A stretch of DNA of 64,000 nt from CAYMZZ01 sp046297935 (GCA_046297935.1 JBKBHA010000015.1:1-64000), one strand, 5' to 3'. Positions 35,168 to 44,783 are shown, counted from the stretch's first letter. Notes: generated by a model from the letters alone, not told the origin. Numbers and translations are program-made.

Positions 35168-36305
35168 GTTTCATTTTTTTAAAAATATCAATGACTACCT
35201 GCTTCGCGGGTTCGTTTGAAAACCGGATTTCGTATGCGTCAGGAAATAGCAGATCCATTTTGTCAAAAACACTTTTCACACCATAACCAGGCACTAATTC
35301 ATCAGGAAACAAAGGGCCATTGTCTGCTACAACAATACGTATGCCCTCTCCCAACGGCTGCACCCTGATCAAAATTTCGGTCATTTTACCAGTAACCTTT
35401 AGGCCATGTTTTACGGCATTTTCGGCAATAGGCTGCAGCAGAAAACGGGGTATCAGATAATGCCTCAGTTCTTCATCCACTTCTACCCGGTAATTCAACT
35501 GATCCTCAAAGCGGATCTTTTCAATCTGCAGATACACTTCTGTCATCTCCAGTTCATCTGCCACGGTAGAATAGTTGTTCTGGCTGTAGTTAATGCTATA
35601 TCTGAAGAGATCGGCCAGCGCAATCGTCATTTTCCGTGCCTTTCGCCCATCCGTAATAGCAAGATCGGCGATGCTGTTGAGTGCATTGTACAAGAAATGA
35701 GGGTTCACTTTGGAATGCAGGGCATCCAGTTCCGCTTTGGTCTTTAATACCGAAAGCTGGGCCAGCTCCAGTTCCTTTTCATTCAGCTTACGCTTCCGCT
35801 CCAGATCAACATAGTTCACCGCCGTATAGATCAAGCCGGTAGCCAGGGCATTGTAAATAGCAAAGGTCAGCGTAAGCCGGAGATTGATCAGTTTAAAATC
35901 CTGAGAAAAATAATGTATAAGGGTATAGATGATACAGGCACTTACTATAATAGCTGACACAATTACGATATGTTTTGGCATAAATGCCATGCGCTTCACC
36001 GCCGATATCTGCAATACAACCCACACAAAATTGAAAACAAACAGGATGATGACGACAGATTGCAGCATTTGTATCAACAACGCATTCAACCAGCCCATTT
36101 GCGTGGCTTTCATGAATATCTCGGACGATACTGCAACCATCGACAGCATGAAGCAGCAGCCTACCACGAGTACTGCCAGGTTGCGCCGCAGCCAGATATT
36201 ACGCACCCCCAGGAAGAGCCGGTTGAAAATAGATAGCAGATAAACGGCCAGCACCAGCATGATAGCCGAGCCTATTACTACTAATATTTGCGAAAGTGGG
36301 GTCAT
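35136..36305 (-). CDS. LytS/YehU-type sensor histidine kinase
   Basis: 389 residues. About four hydrophobic segments in the first 165 residues form a membrane sensor without an evident extracellular domain. The His_kinase (PF06580) segment has the phospho-acceptor His203 in VNPHFLYNALNSI, followed by an ATPase domain with IAENAVKHGL and DNGPLFPDELVPGYG. Partner of the LytTR regulator it overlaps. Start ATG at 36305. Confidence 0.93.
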   Translation of the reverse strand: MTPLSQILVVIGSAIMLVLAVYLLSIFNRLFLGVRNIWLRRNLAVLVVGCCFMLSMVAVSSEIFMKATQMGWLNALLIQMLQSVVIILFVFNFVWVVLQISAVKRMAFMPKHIVIVSAIIVSACIIYTLIHYFSQDFKLINLRLTLTFAIYNALATGLIYTAVNYVDLERKRKLNEKELELAQLSVLKTKAELDALHSKVNPHFLYNALNSIADLAITDGRKARKMTIALADLFRYSINYSQNNYSTVADELEMTEVYLQIEKIRFEDQLNYRVEVDEELRHYLIPRFLLQPIAENAVKHGLKVTGKMTEILIRVQPLGEGIRIVVADNGPLFPDELVPGYGVKSVFDKMDLLFPDAYEIRFSNEPAKQVVIDIFKKMKHESPVQSAGN

Positions 36306-36416
36306 GGACTTGAAATCGCTGCAATATATTTATTGTGTGTGTATTCTGTTCTAATTCCATTCGTGAAGTGACCTAATTGAGGGGCGAACTGATTATCTTG
36401 CGGAAAAGAAATTCAG

Positions 36417-37430
36417 ATGATCGATTTTCGCTCCGATACCGTAACCCGTCCTGTGCCCGGTATGCTGGAAGCCATGCGGGCCGCTCCGCTTGGCGATGAT
36501 GTATTTGGTGAAGATCCAAGCATAAATGAACTGGAAGAAAAAACGGCTGCCATGTTTGGCATGGAAGCGGCCCTTTTCTGTCCCTCCGGCACCATGACTA
36601 ACCAGATTGCAATCAAGTGCCATACCCAGCCCGGCGACGAGGTGATATGTGATGAATCCTCGCATGTATACCAGTACGAAGGCGGCGGCATCGCGTTCAA
36701 CGCCGGCGCTTCGGTCCGGTTGCTACACGGCGACCGAGGACGAATCACTGCATCACAGGTAGCGGAAGCCATCAATCCCGACGATGTACACAAACCAGTC
36801 TCCCGCCTGGTGAGCCTTGAAAATACCTGCAACCGTGGCGGTGGAGCGTGTTATGATCTGAGCGAAATTGGTGCTATACAACAAGTCTGTATTCAAAACG
36901 GGCTGGCATTTCACCTCGACGGCGCCCGATTGTGGAATGCCATGGTGGCACGCAAGGAGTCGGCAAAACAATACGGTGAATTATTCCACAGCATTTCGGT
37001 TTGCCTAAGTAAAAGTCTCGGGTGCCCGGTTGGCAGCCTTTTGCTTGGCTCAAAAGAATTTATACGCAAAGCCCGCCGTATCCGCAAAGTATTTGGGGGA
37101 GGTATGCGCCAGGCTGGTATGCTGGCTGCTGCCGGCATCTATGCGTTGGACCATCATATTGACCGTTTGGCTGAAGACCATGAACATGCCGCCGTGCTGG
37201 CCGCTACACTCGAAAAGAAGGAATTTGTGAAAATGGTACTTCCGGTTGAAACCAATATTATCATTTTCGAGTTGCGTGATGGCCTGCCAGCTACTAAACT
37301 TGTGCAATCCTGGAAGGAAAAAGGAATATTATCATATGCCATCGCACCCAACCGCATACGACTGGTGGTGCATCACGATATTTCGGCTTCCATGATCGAT
37401 CAAACCATCTCGATCATTCAAAACACGTAA
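36417..37430 (+). CDS. ltaE: Low-specificity L-threonine aldolase
   Basis: 337 residues, PLP fold type I. MIDFRSDTVTRP at the start, GDDVFGEDPSINELE, and the Schiff-base Lys199 in CLSKSLGCPVGS identify the beta-eliminating-lyase/threonine aldolase family. Cleaves threonine or allo-threonine to glycine and acetaldehyde. The next gene (pgi) starts 10 bases after its stop. Confidence 0.94.
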   Translation: MIDFRSDTVTRPVPGMLEAMRAAPLGDDVFGEDPSINELEEKTAAMFGMEAALFCPSGTMTNQIAIKCHTQPGDEVICDESSHVYQYEGGGIAFNAGASVRLLHGDRGRITASQVAEAINPDDVHKPVSRLVSLENTCNRGGGACYDLSEIGAIQQVCIQNGLAFHLDGARLWNAMVARKESAKQYGELFHSISVCLSKSLGCPVGSLLLGSKEFIRKARRIRKVFGGGMRQAGMLAAAGIYALDHHIDRLAEDHEHAAVLAATLEKKEFVKMVLPVETNIIIFELRDGLPATKLVQSWKEKGILSYAIAPNRIRLVVHHDISASMIDQTISIIQNT

Positions 37431-37439
37431 CTTTCAAAC

Positions 37440-39092
37440 ATGTTTCCATCCATCAGTCCGCTTGATACCAGTGCCTGGCAATTGCTGCGCGAAGAACAGA
37501 CGATGTTGCAGGCAATCCCTGTAAAATCACTATTTGAAAAGGACCCCGATCGCTTTAAGAAATTCAGCCTCCGCCTGGGCGATATCATTTTTGATTACAG
37601 CAAGAATCGTATTAGCGATCACAGCATTAGTTTGTTACTGCAACTGGCAGAAGAATGCCGTGTAGAGGTAGCCCGCAAAGCTATGTTTGATGGCGAATTG
37701 ATTAACCAGACCGAGAACCGGGCCGTATTACATACTGCCTTACGCAATTTTTCAAAAAAACCGGTTATTACCGGGGGTGAAGATGTGATGCCTGCTGTGC
37801 GTAAAGTGCTGCGGAAAATGAAAAAATTCTGTGAAGCCATACACGAGGGCACCCATCGTGGATATACCGGTAAGCGCATACGGTATGTGGTCAATATCGG
37901 CATTGGCGGCAGCGATCTCGGTCCATTAATGGTAACCGAAGCGCTCAAGCCCTACCAGGTTAAGGGAATCGAAACCTTTTTTGTATCGAATATCGATGGA
38001 ACTCACCTGGCCGAGACCCTGAAGAAACTGGATCCTGAGCGAACCTTGTTTTTGATTGCATCGAAAACTTTCACTACCCAGGAAACCATGACCAATGCGC
38101 ATTCGGCCCGGGCCTGGTTTTTGAAAAAAGCAAAAAACGAAGCTCATGTGGCCAAACATTTCGTAGCGCTTAGCACCAACGAAAAAGAAGTGGTCAGGTT
38201 TGGTATCGACAAAAAGAACATGTTCGAGTTCTGGGACTGGGTGGGAGGCCGCTATTCTCTTTGGAGCGCTATTGGACTCTCCATTGCGCTCAGCATTGGT
38301 TTTGATCATTTCGAAGAATTGTTGAAGGGAGCCCATGATGCAGACAAACATTTTGAGAGCGCAGCTCCGGAAAAGAATATACCGATACTAATGGCGCTGA
38401 TCGGTATCTGGTATGTCAATTTCTGGGGAGCTCAATCAGAAACTATTCTTCCCTACGATCAGTATATGCACCGCTTTGCTGCTTATTTTCAACAGGGAAA
38501 TATGGAAAGCAATGGTAAATCGGTAGATCGCGAGGGGCGCCCCGTGGTGTATTCTACCGGCCCTGTGATTTGGGGCGAGCCTGGAACCAATGGACAACAT
38601 GCTTTCTATCAGTTGATCCATCAGGGCACGCCTTTGATTCCCTGCGACTTTCTGGCGCCTGCTATTTCGCATAATCCCACGGGCGATCACCATGCCAAGT
38701 TGCTGGCCAATTTTTTCGCCCAAACGGAGGCCCTGATGAATGGGAAAACCATCGAGGAAGTTAAAGCGGAACTGGCTGAACAGGGCCTCGCCAAAGAACG
38801 GATTGAACAATTGGCACCCTTTAAAGTATTCGAAGGCTCCCGGCCCAGTAATTCCTTTCTGATCAAAAAAATCACCCCGTTTACGCTGGGCCAGCTCATT
38901 GCGCTTTACGAACATAAAATTTTCGTGCAGGGTGTTATCTGGAATATATTCAGCTTTGATCAATGGGGCGTTGAACTGGGTAAACAACTGGCAGGTAAAG
39001 TGCTGCCCGAACTGATGAACGATGAGCCGGTGAGTTCGCATGACTCCAGCACCAACGGACTAATCAATGCCTGGAAGAAAATGAAAGATTAG
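37440..39092 (+). CDS. pgi: Glucose-6-phosphate isomerase
   Basis: 550 residues, the long (eukaryote/E. coli-like) form. Interconverts glucose 6-phosphate and fructose 6-phosphate. Signatures: NIGIGGSDLGP, GGRYSLWSAIGLSIA, QGNMESNGKSVDR, the catalytic Glu in WGEPGTNGQHAF, and GSRPSNSFLIKKITPFTLGQ. Start ATG 37440; likely co-transcribed with the threonine aldolase. Confidence 0.97.
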   Translation: MFPSISPLDTSAWQLLREEQTMLQAIPVKSLFEKDPDRFKKFSLRLGDIIFDYSKNRISDHSISLLLQLAEECRVEVARKAMFDGELINQTENRAVLHTALRNFSKKPVITGGEDVMPAVRKVLRKMKKFCEAIHEGTHRGYTGKRIRYVVNIGIGGSDLGPLMVTEALKPYQVKGIETFFVSNIDGTHLAETLKKLDPERTLFLIASKTFTTQETMTNAHSARAWFLKKAKNEAHVAKHFVALSTNEKEVVRFGIDKKNMFEFWDWVGGRYSLWSAIGLSIALSIGFDHFEELLKGAHDADKHFESAAPEKNIPILMALIGIWYVNFWGAQSETILPYDQYMHRFAAYFQQGNMESNGKSVDREGRPVVYSTGPVIWGEPGTNGQHAFYQLIHQGTPLIPCDFLAPAISHNPTGDHHAKLLANFFAQTEALMNGKTIEEVKAELAEQGLAKERIEQLAPFKVFEGSRPSNSFLIKKITPFTLGQLIALYEHKIFVQGVIWNIFSFDQWGVELGKQLAGKVLPELMNDEPVSSHDSSTNGLINAWKKMKD

Positions 39093-39183
39093 CTGATCGA
39101 ACTGTGAACCACTTGCTTCCGGGAATTTGCGCTTCACGACAAGTTGAGATTATTTTTCGTAACTTGACATATAAACCTTTTTT

Positions 39184-39645
39184 ATGAGGACAGTTATGCT
39201 ATTCCTGTTGCTGGTGCCAATATGTGGCTGGTCTCAACAATCACCAGGTACACCTGCATCTAAAAAATCGGTTCTGCCTCCATCCGAGCCGCAGGCGTCT
39301 CTAACGCATAGCCTGCCCAACGGCAGCAAAGTCTATGCACTTCCGCAGGATGGAATGCCCTGTGTTGTTCCTCCCAAACAATCGCAACCCGCCCTGGCCA
39401 GAACCCTGCCCGATTCGCCACCTGCAATCCCACAAATGCCCGTACAGGGTTTGCGCCGCACTCCCCTGATACCAGGTGCCCCGACCCCTTATTCGAGCCT
39501 ATCCACACCTATCCACCGTTCACCTGTGGTCAAACAAAAAACCAGGGTAACGATACCAGTTCCTAACCCATCGGGAGCCACCTCACCAACAATGCTGCCC
39601 GACTGGAGAAAACAACTACCCCGTTTGCAAACAGAAAATGAATAA
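39184..39645 (+). CDS. Small secreted proline-rich protein
   Basis: 153 residues. Signal peptide about 1-18 (MRTVMLFLLLVPICGWSQ). The mature part is about one-sixth proline, predicted disordered, with one conserved-looking motif LPNGSKVYALPQDGMPCVVPP (around 44-64). Function unknown; I recall similar N-G-x-x-Y-x-x-P-x-D-x-M-P-C motifs in other short secreted proteins of the phylum but cannot verify it here. Ends at a bidirectional terminator. Confidence 0.7.
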   Translation: MRTVMLFLLLVPICGWSQQSPGTPASKKSVLPPSEPQASLTHSLPNGSKVYALPQDGMPCVVPPKQSQPALARTLPDSPPAIPQMPVQGLRRTPLIPGAPTPYSSLSTPIHRSPVVKQKTRVTIPVPNPSGATSPTMLPDWRKQLPRLQTENE

Positions 39646-39670
39646 AAAAATCCCCGCCAGTGGCGGGGAT
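39644..39670. terminator. Bidirectional terminator
   Basis: Nine-bp stem (39650-39658 with 39662-39670, ATCCCCGCC/GGCGGGGAT) with a 3-base loop. Seven A precede it (39644-39650), so the minus strand gets a strong T-run for the DUF3276 gene; TTTCAATT follows on the plus strand for the Pro-rich protein gene. Confidence 0.88.
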
Positions 39671-39713
39671 TTCAATTAATTCGGGCAGTTAGTTTTGATG
39701 CGTTATGCTTATA

Positions 39714-40151
39714 CTACCACTTGTCCACTTCTTCACCAGAACCATTGTCAGTACTGTCGGGAGTGCTAACGCTGGCTGCAACCACAGCTGGTGCTGGAGC
39801 TGGCGCAGGTGCAGCGGCCATAGTGCTTTCACCGCCATTGTCGCCTTCGCCATCAACATAGTCATCGTGATTGAACGCGTCGAAATCAAAGTCGGGCATT
39901 AATTCCGTTTTCACGTAGTCAACTGCCTCGTTCAATGCTTTAATGAATTTGTTGAAATCCTCTTTGTACAAAAAAACTTTGTGCCGATCGTACCCGTTGT
40001 CGTCAAAGCGCTTACGGCTCTCGGTAATAGTCAGGTAATAATCATTACCGCGGGTCGCCCTTACATCAAAGAAGTAAGTCCTTCTTTTGCCAGCTCGAAT
40101 TCTCTTGCTGTAGATGCTCTCCATTTTCTTGTCATTGTTCTCGTACGCCAC
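39714..40151 (-). CDS. DUF3276 (PUR-alpha-like) nucleic-acid-binding protein
   Basis: 145 residues. The core (about 10-92: ESIYSKRIRAGKRRTYFFD, RGNDYYLTITESR, HKVFLYKEDFNKF) is the DUF3276/PUR repeat, a Whirly-like fold that binds single-stranded DNA or RNA. A C-terminal tail (95-145) is acidic then Ala-Pro rich. GTG at 40151 is preferred because MAYENN-type starts are common in the family; ATG at residue 10 would also leave the core intact. A canonical promoter lies upstream. Confidence 0.88.
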   Translation of the reverse strand: MAYENNDKKMESIYSKRIRAGKRRTYFFDVRATRGNDYYLTITESRKRFDDNGYDRHKVFLYKEDFNKFIKALNEAVDYVKTELMPDFDFDAFNHDDYVDGEGDNGGESTMAAAPAPAPAPAVVAASVSTPDSTDNGSGEEVDKW

Positions 40152-40199
40152 GTTCGTAATTTTTTCAGATTATTAAATAGCTTACTGTCTCGCGAGTTA

Positions 40200-40230
40200 C
40201 AAATATATAGATGTTTTTGAAACAGCCAAA
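40200..40230 (-). promoter_or_regulatory. Canonical Bacteroidota promoter of the DUF3276 gene
   Basis: On the minus strand: TTTG (complement of 40227-40230), 19 bases, TATATTTG (complement of 40200-40207). This matches the -33 TTTG / -7 TAnnTTTG consensus at the preferred spacing, and puts the start of transcription about 40 bases before the GTG. Confidence 0.8.
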
Positions 40231-40288
40231 TCAGGAATTTGCCTGTAAAAACAGCCATTTCCCTTAGAAATTGATGATTTTGAGTTTT

Positions 40289-42130
40289 TCAGTCGGATCC
40301 CGATGATTCACCTTCTTGCTGCCGGGTATAAAGAGTGGCATAATAGCCCCCTGAAGCCAGTAATTGCGCATGGGTACCCGACTCCACAATTTTTCCCTGA
40401 TCGAGTACGATAATTCGGTCAAAGTCCATGAGCGCAAAAATGCGGTGAGTGATAATAATGGCCGTTTTATCCTGCAGAAATGTTCGAAGATTCGAAATGA
40501 TGGCCTGTTCAGTACGTGCATCCACTGCGCTCAGGCAATCATCCAGGATCACCATCGCAGGATCTTTGATCAGGGCCCGCGCAATTGATATTCGTTGTTT
40601 CTGGCCGCCACTCAGGGTCACACCTCTTTCACCAATAGCCGTATCATAACCATTTGAGAATCCCAGAATATCGTCGTGTACCACTACCATCCGTGCTGCT
40701 GTTTCCACCCGTTCGCGACTGGCTTCCGACACACCAAACGAGATATTGTTTTGAACGCTATCGCTGAAGAGGAATACATCCTGTGGTACATAGCTGAATT
40801 GTTCCCGCAACGCCTCCAGGTCAATTTTCTTTAAATCCACGGAATCGATCAATATCGAGCCGCGAACAGGATCCATCATGCGTAATAATACCTGCGCCAG
40901 AGTTGTTTTACCACTTCCGGTCCTACCGACCAATGCTATTTTTTCGCCTTTCTTTATCTCCAAATTAAATTCATTCAATGCGCGGATGCCGGTATCGGGG
41001 TAAACAAGGTCAACCTGCCGGAATTCAATCTTATCTTCAAATCTGAACGGCAGCGGGTTCTCGGCATTGCGAATGGCAGGTTGGGTTTCAAGAAAAGCAT
41101 TGATCCTTTTCTGTGAAGCTGCCGCCCGCTGAATCATGCTCGCAGTCAGTCCAATCGCACTTACGGGAAATGTCAGCATGTTTACATACATCACAAACTC
41201 AACGATCGTTTCCACACCTATCTGATGCTGCCCATTGATATAGTAAAGGCCGCCAATCATGATCGTCAGAAGCGTACTCAGTCCGATCAGCAAAGTGATA
41301 GACGGAAAGTAAATGGCTTCCACTTTTGCAAGACCAATGGCAGATTCCCGGTATCTTTCGCTGTTTTTTGTAAAATAATTGAGCATTGATTTTTCCTGCA
41401 CAAATGACTTTATCACCCGAATACCCGCATAGCTTTCCTGTGCATTGGTTGTAAGATCACTCAATGCTTCCTGTATCTTTTCACTTTTTCGATGAATGCT
41501 GTTGTTTACAAAATAAATAGCTACTGCCAGTATGGGCAAAGGGGCCAGCACATAGATAGTAAGCATGGCATCGCGCATCAGCATGAAGTAGACAGACAAT
41601 GAAATTACCGCAATCAGATTGGCCAGATACATAATAGCCGGACCGGTAAACATGCGCACCCGGCTCACGTCTTCCGCGATTCGGTTCATGAGGTCGCCGG
41701 TGCTGTTTCTTTTATAAAAAGGCAGATCAAGCCGTTGGTAGTGCTCGTATATTTCGTTCTTTTGGTCATACTCAATATGCCGGCTCATCACAATGATCGT
41801 CTGGCGCATCAGGAATAGAAAAAAGCCTCGCAACAGCGCCAATACCAGTATAACCGCTCCACAAATGGCTACCACTTCCTGCCAGCCAAAGCTGGTCTGA
41901 TTGAGCCAGGCGGCGAGTTTACGAACAAGCAAATCGTAGCCGGCAGTAGCATTGGGCCTGCCCTGATAACCCGGAAGGTTCAGGTTGCGCTGCACAAAGT
42001 CGATCACATAGCCTGCAATCTGTGGAGTAAGTACACTGAAATAGTTGGAAATAAATACAAATAGCAACCCAATCGATAAACGAATACGATATTTCCAAAA
42101 ATACTTATATACCGCGCGTAGTTGCTTCAT
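40289..42130 (-). CDS. ABC exporter (fused membrane and ATPase domains)
   Basis: 613 residues. Six membrane segments in the first ~330 residues, then a complete ATPase: Walker A GRTGSGKTT, Q-loop YVPQDVFLFS, signature LSGGQKQRISIARAL, Walker B MVILDDCLSAVD, and the switch His in ITHR. A half-transporter of the lipid/multidrug exporter type, expected to work as a homodimer. ATG 42130 (MKQLRAVYKYFWKYR) is chosen; the open frame continues 54 codons upstream through a palindromic repeat and into the sialate permease gene, which is not protein-like. Confidence 0.92.
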   Translation of the reverse strand: MKQLRAVYKYFWKYRIRLSIGLLFVFISNYFSVLTPQIAGYVIDFVQRNLNLPGYQGRPNATAGYDLLVRKLAAWLNQTSFGWQEVVAICGAVILVLALLRGFFLFLMRQTIIVMSRHIEYDQKNEIYEHYQRLDLPFYKRNSTGDLMNRIAEDVSRVRMFTGPAIMYLANLIAVISLSVYFMLMRDAMLTIYVLAPLPILAVAIYFVNNSIHRKSEKIQEALSDLTTNAQESYAGIRVIKSFVQEKSMLNYFTKNSERYRESAIGLAKVEAIYFPSITLLIGLSTLLTIMIGGLYYINGQHQIGVETIVEFVMYVNMLTFPVSAIGLTASMIQRAAASQKRINAFLETQPAIRNAENPLPFRFEDKIEFRQVDLVYPDTGIRALNEFNLEIKKGEKIALVGRTGSGKTTLAQVLLRMMDPVRGSILIDSVDLKKIDLEALREQFSYVPQDVFLFSDSVQNNISFGVSEASRERVETAARMVVVHDDILGFSNGYDTAIGERGVTLSGGQKQRISIARALIKDPAMVILDDCLSAVDARTEQAIISNLRTFLQDKTAIIITHRIFALMDFDRIIVLDQGKIVESGTHAQLLASGGYYATLYTRQQEGESSGSD

Positions 42131-42160
42131 ACGGGGATGCAAGTTAAGTAAATGTGGAAA

Positions 42161-42179
42161 CCTGCCTGCGGCAGGCCGG
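42161..42179. repeat. Degraded palindromic repeat
   Basis: CCTGCCTGCGGCAGGCCGG, containing the palindrome GCCTGC-G-GCAGGC (42164-42176), looks like a worn copy of the 20-bp palindrome at 13897-13916. It lies in the 145-base gap between the sialate permease and the ABC exporter. Confidence 0.6.
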
Positions 42180-42275
42180 TCTGAGAATGGGGAAATGTGC
42201 TTGGCAGTTTGCGGGTTGGCATTCGGGCAATACCCCATTTTAGATTTCTGGTGCCGGCTGTAAAACTTCGGGTCG

Positions 42276-43520
42276 TCAGTCTGCACTGGCATCCACCTGC
42301 TTAGGGCGAAGAAATAAAAGTTGAATGATCAGCATTACTAAAACGATGACTGAGAGGTAAGCAAAATCACGCCCGAGGTTGCCGCCGTCGGTGGACTTGC
42401 CGAGCCAATCTGTAATCAACGCGCCGGAAAATACACCCCCCATATTCATTAGTCCATAGGCCGTAGCGCGGTAGCGGGGCGAAACAAACTGGCAAAGAAT
42501 AGGCATGTTGTTGGCGTCAAACATGCCGAAGCCAAATCCGAAACAGAAAGCAGCGGATACAATGTGAAAAAGCGAATATCCAAATCCCACCAGCAGCAGG
42601 GCCGGTACAGTTAGCGCCAGTCCGATGGCGCTGGTGTAGATTCTGCCGCGCAGATTTCGTTGCACCCATCGATCTGATAGCATGCCCCCAAAAATTACAC
42701 CTATGAAAGAAGAGGCTGCAATGGTGATCGTGGAAAGCGGACCAGCAGTAGCCATATCAATACCCAGCTTATTCGAAAAAAGAGTGGGCAACCAGTTCTT
42801 AACTCCCCAGCCTGGGACACTAGGTACCGCGAAATAAAATAGAATAATCCAGAAGGATATATTGCTAAGCAACAATCCCAGTCCCCTGAAAACAGTGCCG
42901 CCTGAAAACGCGCGGCCAGACTTAGCTTCCGGAGAGAGAAGGCTTTGCTTTTTTTCCCGAAGGAAAAATGCCAGTACCAGTGAATAGGCCATACCTACGA
43001 AACCAAAAAGCAAAAAGGCATGCTGCCAGGAGAATTGTTCAGCAATGGTAGCACCAAAACCGCCCAATGCCTGACCAAGATAAAGGCCTGTCATGTGAAT
43101 CCCTACCGCCAGCGATCTCGTTTTGGACCCGTGATAATCCGCAATCAGCGCCAGGGCCGTCGGTATATAAATTGCTTCGCTGAATCCCATCACCGCCCGC
43201 AGCCAGTAGAGTTGTTCAAAATTTTCGGCATAACCCATGGCAAACGTAACGCCCGACCATACGAAGAGACTAAACACAATCAGCCATTTTCGATTTAACT
43301 TATCGGCCAGCATGCCGGCAAAAGGACTGACGATTCCATAAATCCATAGAAAAATGGCCATGAGGCGTCCAAAATTGGCGCCCGACTCCAGTTCGGCAAT
43401 GTCCACCTGCATCGATGGCCGCATGGTGCTGAGCATTTGGCGATCCATATAATTGAGCAGGGCCACAAACCAGAGTAAGGCCACCACCAACCAGGGATAA
43501 TAAGCGCGTTGGGTTCTCAA
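42276..43520 (-). CDS. nanT: MFS transporter, probable sialic acid permease
   Basis: 414 residues, 12 predicted spans, MFS of the anion:cation/hexuronate type (LLNYMDRQMLSTMRP in the first loop, GFSEAIYIPTALALIADYH in span 4-5). Expected to import N-acetylneuraminate across the inner membrane; the assignment rests on its place behind the Kelch mutarotase gene and on the shared operator. TTG 43520 is the only start that keeps the first span; an in-frame stop lies four codons upstream. Only 6 bases separate it from the Kelch gene. Confidence 0.8.
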   Translation of the reverse strand: MRTQRAYYPWLVVALLWFVALLNYMDRQMLSTMRPSMQVDIAELESGANFGRLMAIFLWIYGIVSPFAGMLADKLNRKWLIVFSLFVWSGVTFAMGYAENFEQLYWLRAVMGFSEAIYIPTALALIADYHGSKTRSLAVGIHMTGLYLGQALGGFGATIAEQFSWQHAFLLFGFVGMAYSLVLAFFLREKKQSLLSPEAKSGRAFSGGTVFRGLGLLLSNISFWIILFYFAVPSVPGWGVKNWLPTLFSNKLGIDMATAGPLSTITIAASSFIGVIFGGMLSDRWVQRNLRGRIYTSAIGLALTVPALLLVGFGYSLFHIVSAAFCFGFGFGMFDANNMPILCQFVSPRYRATAYGLMNMGGVFSGALITDWLGKSTDGGNLGRDFAYLSVIVLVMLIIQLLFLRPKQVDASAD

Positions 43521-43526
43521 AGTGTT

Positions 43527-44714
43527 TTATTTTGAAGTGTTGGTTGAATCGATTGGACGGGCAAGCAGTACACGGGGGGTGCGGGTGCCCGGCCTTACTT
43601 CTCCCCCCGGGAAAACCAGTTGATTATTCCATACCGCCATTCCCGTGGTGACCGGCGCCCAGACACTATTGTTGGGAACAGCAACAGCATCTTTTTCGAT
43701 CCGGGTGGGAATTGGTGCGGCAATTGACCAGCTATCCTGATCGGGCGAATAGGACAAAATATCGCTGCTGAATCCCGGGTGGCGCTCGCGAAGTTCTGAA
43801 CTCCTTGCCGCCAATTGGCCGTCATCGCCCCCAAACAGGTATATGGCGCGCGAATTGCCTACCCAGCCCGGGCTGGGTGCGGCGACCGTTGCATGGGGCA
43901 TCTCTGCCAGTTGCGACCATCCCCTGCCCGGCTGATACCGGTAAGCGTCTTTTAGATACAACCGTTGCCCGTTCACCAATTGGGCACCACTAAAAAGAAA
44001 AAAAGAATGATTGGCTGCAGCCGCTACCGACAACATGCGCGATGGTCCCGGCCAGGCCGGAAGGCTTCGCCAACCGCTGGAGATATCTGCCAGGTTAAGC
44101 GACAGAAACACGGAGCTCGTTTCTTTGTCATCGGGCGTTTTTAGCCCGCCGGCAATATAAACCGTTTGATCAACCAATGCCCCACAGGCATTAGCCAGCG
44201 GGAAAGGTAGCGAAGGCATGCTGTCGTAAACAACATATCCGTTCTGAAAACGGAGTCGCCATACCTTATTGCTATGGCCTTCTTCATTGCTACCGCCCAT
44301 CAGCAACCATCCGTCAGATGTAGTAACGGATACCCCATAACCCAGTGGTATTGGCAGTTTTCCCGCCATTTTCCATTCGGAAGCGTTAGTATCCAACACA
44401 TAAATATGGTCATACCATTTCTTGGTTCCGCCATTCCAGGGCGTACCGCCGTTCGGAAAGTTGGCTCCACCAGCCACCATTAGCGCACCCTCACTCACCC
44501 CTGTAAAGGAGCCGGCAAAGCCGATACTGTCTGGTATGGAACGAAGTTCACTCCATTCCCAACCTGTTGCCTGCGATGACCCTGTGTGGCCCTGATTACA
44601 ATTCGTCATTGTACAAATGATTATACCAGCCAGAATTCCCTGTGTGGCTCCTTGGAGGAGATTCGTCCTTTGCCGGTGCAAACCGGGCTTCCTGATACCA
44701 ACATGGAATGGCAT
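43527..44714 (-). CDS. nanM: Kelch-repeat protein, probable N-acetylneuraminate mutarotase/epimerase
   Basis: 395 residues. A basic N-terminus with a hydrophobic stretch (about 22-36) and Cys near 39 suggests export, possibly as a lipoprotein, though the residues before the Cys are not a classic lipobox. The rest is a six-bladed Kelch propeller: ALMVAGGANFPNGGTPWNGGTKKW is the NanM/YjhT hallmark, repeated as GWLLMGGSNEEG, TVYIAGGLKT, AIYLFGGDDG and NQLVFPGGEVRPGTRTP. NanM converts alpha- to beta-sialic acid in the periplasm. Its promoter and operator lie at 44738-44783. Confidence 0.88.
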   Translation of the reverse strand: MPFHVGIRKPGLHRQRTNLLQGATQGILAGIIICTMTNCNQGHTGSSQATGWEWSELRSIPDSIGFAGSFTGVSEGALMVAGGANFPNGGTPWNGGTKKWYDHIYVLDTNASEWKMAGKLPIPLGYGVSVTTSDGWLLMGGSNEEGHSNKVWRLRFQNGYVVYDSMPSLPFPLANACGALVDQTVYIAGGLKTPDDKETSSVFLSLNLADISSGWRSLPAWPGPSRMLSVAAAANHSFFLFSGAQLVNGQRLYLKDAYRYQPGRGWSQLAEMPHATVAAPSPGWVGNSRAIYLFGGDDGQLAARSSELRERHPGFSSDILSYSPDQDSWSIAAPIPTRIEKDAVAVPNNSVWAPVTTGMAVWNNQLVFPGGEVRPGTRTPRVLLARPIDSTNTSK

Positions 44715-44737
44715 GAATAGATCGATTTTAATGCACT

Positions 44738-44783
44738 TATGTAGTACATATCAAATGTACAGGAGAAAATTCAGGCAGCCAAC
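44738..44783 (-). promoter_or_regulatory. Promoter and operator of nanM-nanT
   Basis: On the minus strand: GTTG (complement of 44780-44783), 20 bases, -7 element TACATTTG (44752-44759), one base, then the 13-bp palindrome TATGTACTACATA (44738-44750). The palindrome would cover the transcription start, and has the GT-N3-AC core seen at FadR/FCD-family operators. Its arrangement is the same as at 45748-45769. Confidence 0.85.

Noticed and set aside
42131..42292. N-terminal extension of the ABC exporter overlapping the sialate permease gene
   Set aside because: It translates a palindromic repeat and antisense-like sequence; the exporter homology starts at MKQLRAVYKYF.
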